A stretch of DNA of 46,948 bases from positions 1 through 46,948 of the forward strand of contig JACKAT010000045.1 of NCBI GenBank assembly GCA_020634935.1, read 5' to 3'. The notes under the pieces were generated by a model that was given only the letters and a program-made list of their open reading frames with translations, searched no databases and was not told where the DNA came from. A program made the translations under genes and the position numbers. Positions 6,396-14,182 of the stretch are shown here, one piece after another. Source of the DNA: Anaerolineales bacterium. Its GTDB lineage: Bacteria > Chloroflexota > Anaerolineae > 4572-78 > J111. Numbering within the stretch: the first letter of the stretch is position 1; the number at the start of each line of letters is the position of its first letter.

Positions 6396-8492
6396 TTATG
6401 GTTCGACCTTCACCAGCACCGTTTCCGGAATGAGTTGAGCGTCTACATTTTTGGGTTTGGTGACGGTCGGAAAAACCTCGGTATTGCCCTGGCCTAAATC
6501 GGTGGCCTCGAGCGAAACCCGAACCAGTTCGGGATTGGCCTCGATTTCATTAAGCGTCGGCAGCGGGCCACTTAATAACAGATCAACCTGAGCCGGGCTA
6601 ACGGTAGCCGTGATTTCAGAGGTGGTGGGTAAAATTTCAACCGGGCGAGTCACGGCTAAATCACCCTGCCGGGCGGCAATGCGAGCCACGACATTCACCG
6701 TTTCAACCCGCCTGCCCTCGCCATCGATTGCCTGTACACCCGTTGGCAGATCAAGCGGGACTTGTGACCTTAAATTGCCTGCGGCCTGACTAATATCAAT
6801 CGGAAGCGTATCCACATAACTGCCCACTTGATCGAGCTGTTGGGAGTCGCCTTGTAGGGTAATGCTGGCCGGGGTTACACTTAAATCGCTTAACCAGTAG
6901 CCGGCCGGGGGGGTGCCGCTGGGAATGGCGCGAATGCTGACACTGCGGGCGTCAACCCGCTGGCGAATGGGGACATTAACTTGGACTTCGGCCGGGTCTA
7001 ATTTAATCTCCGAAACGGGCTGTCCCTCGTCATCGACCGGTTCAAGTTTGTAACGCTCTCGAACCGACGAGGTTACGCCATCCAACGACACCTGGGCCTG
7101 TACCTGACTAATCTGGTCAACTAACGGCTCCGGGCCGGTCACTGTCGCTGTTGTTGGAAAGGTAACGGCCGGGCCAGACACTTGATAAGCGACCGGAAAC
7201 CGCTGCTGATCGACGAGATTCACATTGATCGGCAGCGAACGGCTAATAATGGAAGCGATTTCCAAATCAACCACCTTGGGGTCGGCTTCTAAAATCAATA
7301 TTTGAGGAATACTGGAACTAACCCGAACCGGTAGCCGGTGGACGCCCGGCCCTAACCCTTGAACCGGAGCTACCGCCTGAAAGCTGTTGGGGGTTAGCGT
7401 GCTGAGTTGATCTTCGGTCGTTTGGACAATCGCCGAGATGGTTGATAGGGGCGGCGATACAATTTGAGTATCGGGCGATGTGCCTTCGACGCGCAGCGGG
7501 ATATCATTCACTCGAACCCGCATAATATTATGGGTTTGCTCAAAAGCAAAGCCCCACACAATTAAAGCCAGGGCAAACGAAATCAATAAAAATAAGCTAT
7601 TGATCAACAGCTGCTTGGGACTCGACTGGGTGATTGAGTGCCATAGTTTACGGATGCCCTGCCTTAAGAGGCTGCGCAAGCTAAGGGACGGCGGCGCATG
7701 GGTGGTTGGATCAAAAAAGTCGGTCAATTCCTCACGGAGTTGAGCACTAGTTAAGGGCCGATTAAGTAATCCGGCGCGGGCCGCCGAAATCTGGCCGGTT
7801 TCTTCGCTAACCACCACGACCATAGAGTCATATTCTTCACTCACCCCCACCGCGGCTCGGTGTCGGGTGCCCAGTCGTTTATCGGCCTCCAGGGATTGGT
7901 GAGTTAGCGGCAGCACACAACCGGCGGCTGCAATCCGATCAATGCGAATAATAACCGCGCCATCATGCAGCGGCGTCTTGGGGAAGAAGATCGTTTGCAG
8001 CATCTCGCTAGTTACCTGCGCATTGCAGCGAATACCGGTTTTGATAATTTCATCTAAAGAGTCATTGCCTTCAATCACCACCAGCGCGCCGGTTTTACTG
8101 GCGGACATATTCTCCACGGCATGGATAAGCTGCGGGAAATAGTTTTCAGCTGTACCTTGCTGAACCGCCTGCGCCAGCCCAATCGTGCGAGCCACGTGTT
8201 CAAAAAAGCGGCGTAACTGATTCTGAAAGATGATCGGCGTCGCTACTAAAATAGCGACCAAAATCCCTTGAGCCAGCCAATCGAAGGCGGGCAGCGGCAA
8301 GACGATCGTGACCAATAACAAAATAACCGCTACAGCTAACGTCTCACGGAAGAGATAAAACGTGCTTTGCCGAATTACCGACAACAGCACAAAAAAGGCC
8401 AATGTGACCAGCACCAGATCGATAATGTTAATCCATGACAGATTAGACAACAGAAAAAGCGCTTGATTGTATAATAGCGTAATCGAATCCAA
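6396..8492 (-). CDS. Diadenylate cyclase fused to YbbR/CdaR repeats
   Basis: This 698-aa protein joins what are normally two proteins. Residues 1-90 hold three membrane helices as in CdaA. Residues 100-250 are the DAC domain with LHDGAVII (DGA at 177-179) and LGTRHRAAVG (208-216), the motifs that bind ATP and make c-di-AMP. A fourth helix lies at about 295-315 (LLINSLFLLISFALALIVWG). The rest, about 325-698, is four YbbR-like extracytoplasmic repeats as in CdaR. CdaR normally binds and regulates CdaA from a neighbouring gene, so here regulator and enzyme are covalently linked. The start is TTG at 8492 with AGGAGG about ten bases upstream. The DHH phosphoesterase gene lies upstream on the same strand. 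Confidence 0.93.
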   Translation of the reverse strand: MDSITLLYNQALFLLSNLSWINIIDLVLVTLAFFVLLSVIRQSTFYLFRETLAVAVILLLVTIVLPLPAFDWLAQGILVAILVATPIIFQNQLRRFFEHVARTIGLAQAVQQGTAENYFPQLIHAVENMSASKTGALVVIEGNDSLDEIIKTGIRCNAQVTSEMLQTIFFPKTPLHDGAVIIRIDRIAAAGCVLPLTHQSLEADKRLGTRHRAAVGVSEEYDSMVVVVSEETGQISAARAGLLNRPLTSAQLREELTDFFDPTTHAPPSLSLRSLLRQGIRKLWHSITQSSPKQLLINSLFLLISFALALIVWGFAFEQTHNIMRVRVNDIPLRVEGTSPDTQIVSPPLSTISAIVQTTEDQLSTLTPNSFQAVAPVQGLGPGVHRLPVRVSSSIPQILILEADPKVVDLEIASIISRSLPINVNLVDQQRFPVAYQVSGPAVTFPTTATVTGPEPLVDQISQVQAQVSLDGVTSSVRERYKLEPVDDEGQPVSEIKLDPAEVQVNVPIRQRVDARSVSIRAIPSGTPPAGYWLSDLSVTPASITLQGDSQQLDQVGSYVDTLPIDISQAAGNLRSQVPLDLPTGVQAIDGEGRRVETVNVVARIAARQGDLAVTRPVEILPTTSEITATVSPAQVDLLLSGPLPTLNEIEANPELVRVSLEATDLGQGNTEVFPTVTKPKNVDAQLIPETVLVKVEP

Positions 8493-8515
8493 GATTAAGA
8501 AACCTCCTGATACGA

Positions 8516-8745
8516 AAGTTTATAGAGTTTCAGGGTTAAAGGCGTTTTATGAGTTTTCATAACTATCAGATACGACTGTCGCAAAATAAGGCTGAGGCGA
8601 AGGCGAAGGCTAAGAAAAAGCGTCTATTTTATCAAATGAAGGCCGTACAAACTGGATTTGTCGCTTCTCAGCCTTAGCCTCAGCCTTAGCCTGTTAGCGA
8701 AGTCATCTCCTGCTGAATAGTTACCCCAACTCTATAAACTCATGA
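8516..8745. repeat. Large nested inverted repeat between the c-di-AMP genes
   Basis: Outer arms AGTTTATAGAGTT (near 8518) and AACTCTATAAACT (near 8729) enclose inner arms rich in AAGGC(T/G)GAGGC (8590-8612) and their complement GCCTTAGCCTCAGCC (8675-8695). The interior is short and non-coding. It could be a non-autonomous mobile element or a transcript-processing structure. It fills the gap between the DHH and cyclase genes. Confidence 0.6.
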
Positions 8746-8764
8746 ACTCCATAAACTCTACTGA

Positions 8765-9778
8765 CTAGACGAGGGGCTGCCCTTTAAGATCAGGGGCCAG
8801 GTTGAGATGTTTCAAGACCAACCGGGCCACCCGAGTGGCAATGTTCTTGGGATTTCTGCCCAATAGTAAGATATGGCCGCCGGCCATAGTGCCATGCCCA
8901 CCCGCGCTGCCCTGCTTGCCTACCACGCCTTGCGCTAAAAGACCGGCGCCTCCGGCCGGTCGAGTTGTCCGTACCGCCAAGATCAATTCTTCACCATAAT
9001 GGCCCAGGCAGACCACCCATTCCGTCCCTTCTAAACGGAGTAAGACGTCGGCTAATTCAGCCGCCAGATCGGGATAGGTCATGGCCCCAATATAAGAGAT
9101 GACAATCCGATGATCGTAGATTCTGGCCGCTCGCAAGGCCGCATCAAAGCTTTTGAAGTAGCCCAGAGGCACCTGCGCGCGCTCAATCTCCAGCAAACAG
9201 TCAACATCAATGCGCGGGCGCAGATAAAAGAAAGCAGCGATATCGGCTAAGGCTGTGCCTCGAGTTAAACCGAGGGTGTCAGTTTTGACCCCATAAAAAA
9301 GCGCCGTGGCCAGCTTTTGGTCCGGCTCCAAACCGCTAACTTGATAATATTCGGTTAAAATGGTTGAAGTCGAGCCGATATCAACGCGCACGTCGGCTAA
9401 GGTTGCTAATGCGCTGCCCTCTCGCCAGGGATGGTGATCGATCACTGCCACCACCGGCGAGCCTGCCGGAATGGTATTATTGCCCATTCCCGGCTGAGTA
9501 TCGACCAAAGCAACCGGAATGGCTGGCGGTAAGACCAAATTGCTAAGAAGCTCCAAAGGCTGGTCTAAATAATTTACCAAGGCTTTGTTTTCAGCCCGAC
9601 CAATCAAGCCGGCATAAGCAATGGTAGGACGCAGGGTGGACCTGGCTGACAGAAGACGGCTCAAGGCCACGGCTGCCGCCACCGCATCCGGATCGGGGTC
9701 GTTATGGGGTAGGATAAGTAGTTGGTCTAACCCCTCGACAGCCTTGAACAGCGAGACAAGCTGTTGTTCTGATGACAT
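8765..9778 (-). CDS. DHH/DHHA1-family phosphoesterase (NrnA-like)
   Basis: This 337-aa protein has the DHH motif set: PHNDPDPDAVAAAVALS (H25, D29, D31), VALVDTQPG, the signature VAVIDHHPW and DIGSTSTILTEYY. A C-terminal DHHA1 part contains GSAGGHGTMAGGHI. Members hydrolyse short oligonucleotides, pAp, or the c-di-AMP product pApA. It stands immediately upstream of the diadenylate cyclase on the same strand, so turnover of c-di-AMP or pApA is the likely role. It lacks the membrane and PAS/GGDEF parts of GdpP. The start is the ATG at 9778; the ribosome site is weak. Confidence 0.88.
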   Translation of the reverse strand: MSSEQQLVSLFKAVEGLDQLLILPHNDPDPDAVAAAVALSRLLSARSTLRPTIAYAGLIGRAENKALVNYLDQPLELLSNLVLPPAIPVALVDTQPGMGNNTIPAGSPVVAVIDHHPWREGSALATLADVRVDIGSTSTILTEYYQVSGLEPDQKLATALFYGVKTDTLGLTRGTALADIAAFFYLRPRIDVDCLLEIERAQVPLGYFKSFDAALRAARIYDHRIVISYIGAMTYPDLAAELADVLLRLEGTEWVVCLGHYGEELILAVRTTRPAGGAGLLAQGVVGKQGSAGGHGTMAGGHILLLGRNPKNIATRVARLVLKHLNLAPDLKGQPLV

Positions 9779-10017
9779 AGGCTGATATCTTTCACTGTGA
9801 TCGCACCGAACAGGCAGCCTCGATACGAATTAGTCTACTAGCATTGGATTAATAAAAGTTGAATACGGCTTATTTTAGTCCTCGCTTCATATTTTGACAT
9901 AATAGGGCAAATTTAACAAGGCTTTAAGTTGATCCGATCTCATTTCCCCTCTGTTTCTTTTCTATTTTATCGATTATAATAGGAGCCTGGATTGACATAG
10001 CAATAAAGGAGAGACTG

Positions 10018-10431
10018 ATGGATCTTACGGTTGGCCAAAAAGCCCAGCGTACACTTACCTTAACGGCTGAACATGTGGCGATGTACGCCCAAATAACCGG
10101 CGATTATAATCCGCTTCACTTTGATGAAGCCTTTACCAGCCAAACCCAATTTGGTCGATTAGTCGTTCAGGGCGGTTTGACTACCGGCCTGCTGCACGCC
10201 CTGGTAGCAATGGACATGCCTGGCGCGGGGACCGTGTTTCTCAGCCAGAATTGGAAATTTACCGCCCCGGTCTACATCGATGATACCATCACCGCTGTGG
10301 CGGAAGTGCTAAAGGTTCACGCCAGCAAACCGGTCTGCCAGCTAAAAATCGAGATAATCAATCAAGATGGCGAAACGGTGTTAGAGGGCGAAGCCTGGTG
10401 CTATCAGTTTCAGCCGGGGAGTAGGGAGTAG
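10018..10431 (+). CDS. MaoC-like (R)-specific enoyl-CoA hydratase
   Basis: This 137-aa single hot-dog domain carries the MaoC/PhaJ hydratase motif YAQITGDYNPLHFDEAF, with the catalytic pair D29 and H34. It would hydrate trans-2-enoyl-CoA to (R)-3-hydroxyacyl-CoA, linking fatty-acid turnover to polyester or lipid synthesis. The start is clear, with AAAGGAGAG eight bases upstream. A TATAAT at 9975-9980 could be the -10 but no good -35 was found. The last residues (GSRE) and the TAG stop are made from a heptamer repeat that runs into the gene end. It stands alone. Confidence 0.9.
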   Translation: MDLTVGQKAQRTLTLTAEHVAMYAQITGDYNPLHFDEAFTSQTQFGRLVVQGGLTTGLLHALVAMDMPGAGTVFLSQNWKFTAPVYIDDTITAVAEVLKVHASKPVCQLKIEIINQDGETVLEGEAWCYQFQPGSRE

Positions 10432-10475
10432 GAAGTAGGGATTAAGGGGTCAAAAACCATTACTTCTTACTTTCC
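10417..10475. repeat. Heptamer array with inverted partner
   Basis: GGGAGTA, GGGAGTA, GGAAGTA and GGGATTA (10417-10444) overlap the stop of the MaoC gene. Complementary heptamers (TTACTTC, TTACTTT) follow at about 10460-10475, so the transcript could fold back. Confidence 0.65.
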
Positions 10476-10556
10476 ACGAAGTTAGGATTGAAACAGAGGT
10501 TTTTCGTATTTTCTGGAGACGGTCGCAACCAGGGTTAAGTAAGAGATACCCAATAT

Positions 10557-10573
10557 CAGGTGACAGTCACCTG
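10557..10573. repeat. GTGAC-N-GTCAC palindrome
   Basis: A perfect 17-bp palindrome, CAGGTGACAGTCACCTG. It is the compact form of the inverted arms found at 13425, 17007, 31141, 33845 and 40758. Confidence 0.75.
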
Positions 10574-10611
10574 GTGCGGAGAAGGGTGGTTCTCGATGAT
10601 TACCCACCTAT

Positions 10612-10699
10612 TTCTCGCCGAGAGTTAGATTGATTCTCGCCGAAAAGTGCGCTGATTCTCGCCGAGACCGGCGCTGATTCTCGCCGAGCTTGAGTTACA
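10612..10699. repeat. 22-bp tandem repeat, four units
   Basis: TTCTCGCCGA starts at 10612, 10634, 10656 and 10678, exactly 22 bp apart. The last half of each unit varies except for a usual final TGA. No open frame uses it. It sits just before a terminator-like hairpin in the 823-bp gene-free stretch 10432-11254. Confidence 0.85.
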
Positions 10700-10735
10700 A
10701 AGACTTAGAGATCATGGGTTGATCTCTAAGTCTTT
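10699..10735. terminator. 16-bp stem hairpin with T-run
   Basis: AAAGACTTAGAGATCA (10699-10714), loop TGGGT, and the exact complement ending in CTTTTT. The A- and T-rich flanks make it usable in both directions. The nearest gene end is MaoC, 270 bp upstream. Confidence 0.7.
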
Positions 10736-10835
10736 TTAGTTGGATCATTATTTGAAATGGGCTTGCTCACTAAGAAGATGAGGCCGGGGTGATAAGTTAC
10801 CTGGCGGACTACAGCCGATGATCATTAGCGGGCAT

Positions 10836-11116
10836 CCCTATTTGGAGCGTCAAAGTTTACTTTGACCTTTTCTGAATGACAAAGCCAGCTTTGTCGCTCC
10901 ACCAACTCCCTATTCGGAGCGTCAAAGTTTACTTTGACCTTTCCTGGATGACGAAGCCAGCTTTGTCGCTCCACCAACTCCCTATTCGGAGCGTCAAAGT
11001 TTACTTTGACCTTTCCTGGATGACAAAGCCAGCTTTGTCGCTCCACCAACTCCCTATTTGGAGCGTCAAAGTTTACTTTGACCTTTCCTGGATGACGAAG
11101 CCAGGTTTGTCGCTCC
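10836..11116. repeat. Tandem array of four 72-bp cloverleaf units
   Basis: GGAGCG begins at 10844, 10916, 10988 and 11060, a constant 72-bp period. Each unit has hairpin one GTCAAAGT-TT-ACTTTGAC, hairpin two GACAAAGC-CA-GCTTTGTC (with one or two base changes in some units) and outer arms GGAGCG/CGCTCC, then an 11-bp linker CACCAACTCCC. The units are nearly identical, which implies recent amplification. Repetitive open frames across it on both strands are artefacts of the repeat. Confidence 0.92.
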
Positions 11117-11254
11117 AGTAGCACAGCCCAAGAACCGGAGCACTGTAATACATCTCGCCGTCTAGCGTAGTTTATTATAGGGCTGCTTTTATCCCCTTGG
11201 TTGGCTCCCACTAGAGCGGCCAGAGCCCTAATACCAGGAGGTTGCCTTTTGATA

Positions 11255-12478
11255 ATGGTCAACAACATCTCGGCGGCGGGGTCGTTTGACCTCATCTCCT
11301 TCATTATTTTACCCTTTGTTTTTTTACTAATGAGCGGCTGTCGGCCCCAAGTCACCCACTATTTACTGCGGGGGCATCAATTTAGCGCCCAACCCTTAGC
11401 CTTTAGCCCTGATGGGGAATGGTTCGCTTCAACCGATAACAGCGGCACCGGCGAAAGCAGCGGTCTATGGCTGTGGGCGGTCAACCAGCCAAATAGGCCG
11501 CCTCTGGTTCTATCCGATTATGCCCAAAACATGGGCTTTAGTCCCGACGGGCAATGGCTCGCTATCTTCGGCAGCGATGTCGAACTCCGTTCTATGGCCA
11601 ACCTCACGGCCTCGGGTCATAGTTTCGACCGAAAAACGGTGTTCAGTGTGGATTGGCGGTGGGTGACCAGTTATAACGGGGGTAATATTCGGCTGTGGTC
11701 GATCGATAAGCTCGATGCCTCCCCTCACATCCTGACCGGACACCTGGACAATATCGAGTCAGTGGCGTTCAGCCCTGATGGCAGATGGCTGGCTTCAGGC
11801 AGCGAAGACCGCACCATCCGGCTGTGGTCGCTTGACCATTTCGAGACAGCCCCCCATATTCTATCCGGCCATCAGGAGAAAGTTCGATTTGTGGCCTTCA
11901 GCCCCGATGGCCATTGGCTGGCTTCCGTCAGCGCCGATTCCGGCCTGGCCAACGTCGGGCTGTGGTCGGTAGATAACCCCTCGTTCAAACCGTGTTTCCT
12001 GTCGAACCACCACTCTGAGATATGGCGAGTGGCCTTCAGCCCCGACGGCCACTGGCTGCTCTCCGCCGGTAATGATCATTCGGTCCGCTTGTGGTCGGTT
12101 GACAACCCCGATCTGGCCCCTCAAAGGCTAGAGGTCGATGATGACTCGGTTCGGTTAGCCCAGTTTAGCCCGGACGGGCGCTGGTTAGCAACGGTTTATC
12201 ACGACCGGGTAACTTTACGGGCGGTTGATAACTTCGAGGCCACGCCCTATAGCCTCATAGGCCCGTGGTTTAGCTTTAGCCCTGATGGTCATTGGTTGGC
12301 AACAACTGACACCCAGAAAACAAGCCGGCTGTACGCACTGAGCGACCTTGATGCCGCTCCCACCATCCTCACCCCCAATGAAGGCGGTGAGGTGATGGTC
12401 TTTAATCAGGACGGCACGTGGCTGGCGTCAAGCCGATTTAACGATATTCACCTCTGGTCTATTTCATCCGGTTATTAA
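11255..12478 (+). CDS. WD40-repeat lipoprotein
   Basis: The 407-aa protein begins with a hydrophobic signal ending in the lipobox LMSGC (cysteine near residue 29), so it should be exported and lipid-anchored. The rest is a beta-propeller of degenerate WD40 blades, each with the pattern FSPDGxWLAS...RLWSVD (for example SPDGRWLASGSEDRTIRLWSLD, rewritten blade by blade from about residue 45 to the end). Such propellers are protein-binding platforms; the partner is unknown. The ATG at 11255 is used, but an in-frame TTG at 11249 has a better-spaced GGAGG (7 bases). An open frame continues further upstream without ribosome-site support. Confidence 0.85.
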   Translation: MVNNISAAGSFDLISFIILPFVFLLMSGCRPQVTHYLLRGHQFSAQPLAFSPDGEWFASTDNSGTGESSGLWLWAVNQPNRPPLVLSDYAQNMGFSPDGQWLAIFGSDVELRSMANLTASGHSFDRKTVFSVDWRWVTSYNGGNIRLWSIDKLDASPHILTGHLDNIESVAFSPDGRWLASGSEDRTIRLWSLDHFETAPHILSGHQEKVRFVAFSPDGHWLASVSADSGLANVGLWSVDNPSFKPCFLSNHHSEIWRVAFSPDGHWLLSAGNDHSVRLWSVDNPDLAPQRLEVDDDSVRLAQFSPDGRWLATVYHDRVTLRAVDNFEATPYSLIGPWFSFSPDGHWLATTDTQKTSRLYALSDLDAAPTILTPNEGGEVMVFNQDGTWLASSRFNDIHLWSISSGY

Positions 12479-12566
12479 TTCTTTCGGCGAGCTGATACCT
12501 GGCCAAACCCTTACCCAATGTCTGGGGTCTGAGGTATAATATCGCGCCGGGTATTGGCTCATTGTA

Positions 12567-12674
12567 AATCTACACATTAATTGGAGCATCACAAAGCAAG
12601 CTTTGTTGCTCCGCCATGTTAATCTACACATTAATTGGGGCATCACAAAGCAAGCTTTGTTGGTCCGCTATGTT
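12567..12674. repeat. Two tandem 54-bp units with cloverleaf-family hairpin
   Basis: AATCTACACATTAATTGG is followed by GCATCACAAAGCAAGCTTTGT, repeated with a 54-bp period (12567 and 12621). The hairpin ACAAAGC-AA-GCTTTGT is the same as in the cloverleaf family. It lies between the WD40 gene and the Crp/Fnr gene. Confidence 0.8.
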
Positions 12675-12743
12675 AATGAGGAACTACGCTGATTACTTAA
12701 ACGGCACAAATCTCGAAATCCCCTATTAAAACGAGGCCGGCTT

Positions 12744-13418
12744 ATGACTGAATTAACCCCGTCTGATATCCAAACTTATTTCGCCTTTCTGAAAGGCAAC
12801 GGCAGCCAGGTTGAAGCGGAGCTGCGACGGCACGTGATGGTGACGCAGTTGCCCGTTGGCGCGTTCGTTTTTTGGGAGGGGGATACCTGCGCTCAACTGG
12901 CAATTGTGTTGTCCGGCACGGTACGGGTCTACAAAGTCGGTGAGAATGGCCGGGAAATCACTCTGTATCGCATCGAGGAAAACGAAAGCTGCATCTTAAC
13001 CGCTTCCTGCATTCTGAGCCACGTTGAGTTTCCGGCCTTTGCTGTGGTTGAAAAAGAGGTACGGGCCGCCTTGATTCCGGCTCCCGTCTTGCACGACTGG
13101 ATGGAACGCTACGAGGTGTGGCGCGAGTATGTCTTCCAGTTGATGTCGAAGCGGCTGGCCGATGTGATTGCCACTGTAGAAGAGATTGCCTTTCGCCGGG
13201 TAGACAGCCGTATTGCCGAACTGCTGGCACACCGGGCCGAGCAGCAGGCTCAGATTGCCATCACCCACCAAGAGATTGCTTATGAGTTAGGCTCAGCCAG
13301 AGAGGTCGTTAGCCGCATTCTCAAAGACTTCGAACGGGAGGGACTGATTGCGCTGGCTAGAGGCTCGGTGACGGTGCAAAACAGGGGGGCTCTACTGGCA
13401 AAGGCCAAATCGCCCTAA
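12744..13418 (+). CDS. Crp/Fnr-family transcriptional regulator
   Basis: This 224-aa regulator has an N-terminal cyclic-nucleotide-binding-type beta barrel (about 20-110), a long dimer helix (about 115-150) and a C-terminal winged helix with THQEIAYELGSAREVVSRILKDFEREGLI as the DNA-reading part. It lacks the N-terminal Fnr cysteine cluster, so it is not an oxygen-sensing Fnr of that type. Cysteines C49, C83 and C89 (the last two as ESCILTASC) lie in the sensor barrel and could sense a redox or sulfur signal; that is inference. The next gene is a DUF2892 protein with a Crp-like operator in front of it, so that gene is a likely target. Confidence 0.92.
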   Translation: MTELTPSDIQTYFAFLKGNGSQVEAELRRHVMVTQLPVGAFVFWEGDTCAQLAIVLSGTVRVYKVGENGREITLYRIEENESCILTASCILSHVEFPAFAVVEKEVRAALIPAPVLHDWMERYEVWREYVFQLMSKRLADVIATVEEIAFRRVDSRIAELLAHRAEQQAQIAITHQEIAYELGSAREVVSRILKDFEREGLIALARGSVTVQNRGALLAKAKSP

Positions 13419-13424
13419 TGGTAT

Positions 13425-13508
13425 CAGGTGACTGGCACTTTTGCTCAAAAGGAGATCGCGGAACGGCCGGCAAAGTCGCAAATACCGCAATTAAGTGCCA
13501 GTCACCTG
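13425..13508. repeat. Covarying inverted repeat, GTGAC family
   Basis: Perfect 16-base arms CAGGTGACTGGCACTT (13425-13440) and AAGTGCCAGTCACCTG (13493-13508) enclose a 52-base loop. It begins six bases after the crp stop. Confidence 0.85.
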
Positions 13509-13529
13509 ATCTGCCGAATAAATTTGTTG

Positions 13530-13571
13530 TGTGATATAGTCACATACTTTTACCGCTCTTTGGGTTATGAT
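13530..13571 (+). promoter_or_regulatory. Crp-like operator and -10 for the DUF2892 gene
   Basis: TGTGATATAGTCACA (13530-13544) is an inverted TGTGA/TCACA pair with a 5-base spacer (the enteric CRP site has 6). A TATGAT at 13566-13571 would place the operator centre about 41 bases before the transcription start, the class II activator position. The -35 region is poor, as expected for an activated promoter. The regulator would be the Crp/Fnr protein encoded just upstream. Confidence 0.5.
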
Positions 13572-13625
13572 CGAGTCAAAAGTTGACTATTTACTTCCTC
13601 ACCCATAACAAAGGAGACGGTTATC

Positions 13626-13814
13626 ATGAAGTGCAATGTTGGTTCAATTGATCGGGTTATCCGAGTGTTACTCGGTTTGGTTATCATTGCGTTAGGCTTT
13701 TATTTCAACAGTTGGTTCGGAGCCATTGGCATTATCCCGCTCTTTACAGCCGCCGTGGGGTGGTGCCCGCTGTATATGCCGTTTGGCCTATCGACTTGCT
13801 CAACGAAAAGTTAG
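13626..13814 (+). CDS. DUF2892 inner-membrane protein
   Basis: The 62-aa protein matches the DUF2892/YgaP-tail pattern: NVGSIDRVIRVLLG, a membrane hairpin (VIIALGFYFNSWFGAIGIIPLFTAAVGWCPLYMPFG) and STCSTK. It has two helices and conserved cysteines near 47 and 58. In other bacteria this domain is fused to or encoded beside rhodaneses and is linked to sulfur handling. Here it stands alone with an AAAGGAGACGG ribosome site and follows the Crp/Fnr gene. The exact role is unknown. Confidence 0.85.
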   Translation: MKCNVGSIDRVIRVLLGLVIIALGFYFNSWFGAIGIIPLFTAAVGWCPLYMPFGLSTCSTKS

Positions 13815-13848
13815 TTCCTTGAAAGTAGATTTTGACTCCAACGCGGAT

Positions 13849-13960
13849 GACAAAGCAAGCTTTGTCGCTCCAATAAATTTTCATTGTCGGTGTTGTCTCA
13901 TTCGAGACTGTCTGACTCTCCTGAAAATAAGATTGTAGGACAAACTTAAGTTTGTCCTAC
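13849..13960. repeat. Composite repeat: cloverleaf half unit plus TAGGACAAA palindrome
   Basis: GACAAAGC-AA-GCTTTGTC-GCTCC (13849-13871) is followed by a roughly 50-bp tail (AATTTTCATTGTCGGTG...) and then the 26-bp palindrome GTAGGACAAACTT + complement (13935-13960). The same palindrome is then followed by another copy of the tail (AATTTTTATCGTCGTTGCTG, 13963 on). The same parts occur at 3298-3442 in the opposite order. Confidence 0.75.
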
Positions 13961-14013
13961 GGAATTTTTATCGTCGTTGCTGAACCGTAGGTTCTGTCGC
14001 AATCCCTTCAAAC

Positions 14014-14062
14014 AAAAAGCCGAAGTAGACGAGGGCAATGCTCTGGTTTACCTCGGCTTTTT
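14014..14062 (+). terminator. Rho-independent terminator
   Basis: AAAAAGCCGAAGTAGAC pairs (two G-U pairs) with GTTTACCTCGGCTTTTT around a 15-base loop. It lies after the DUF2892 gene and just upstream of the next promoter, so it separates the two transcripts. It lies in the gene-free stretch 13815-14182. Confidence 0.7.
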
Positions 14063-14112
14063 CATTATAACTGAATTCCAATTCTGTTCACCTTCTGCCG
14101 CTATCTGAATCT

Positions 14113-14140
14113 TTGGTTCGGACAAACAAAGTGTTATAAT
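14113..14140 (+). promoter_or_regulatory. Extended -10 promoter
   Basis: TTGGTT (14113-14118), a 16-base spacer and TATAAT (14135-14140) preceded by TGT, giving the extended TGnTATAAT form. The start codon of the next gene is 42 bases downstream. Confidence 0.6.
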
Positions 14141-14182
14141 GAGCCAAACCAGTGGGTGGGCTATATAAAGTGGAGGTATAGA

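Noticed and set aside
10485..10500. GTTAGGATTGAAAC, which looks like the 3' end of some CRISPR repeats
   Set aside because: Only one copy, no spacers and no cas genes; it cannot be called an array.
10825..11355. Open frame on the minus strand with repeated WLCHPGKVKVNFDAPNRE, and a plus-strand frame with repeated MTKPALSLHQLP
   Set aside because: Both simply translate the 72-bp hairpin array; the minus frame also runs over the start of the WD40 gene. No ribosome site and no family match.
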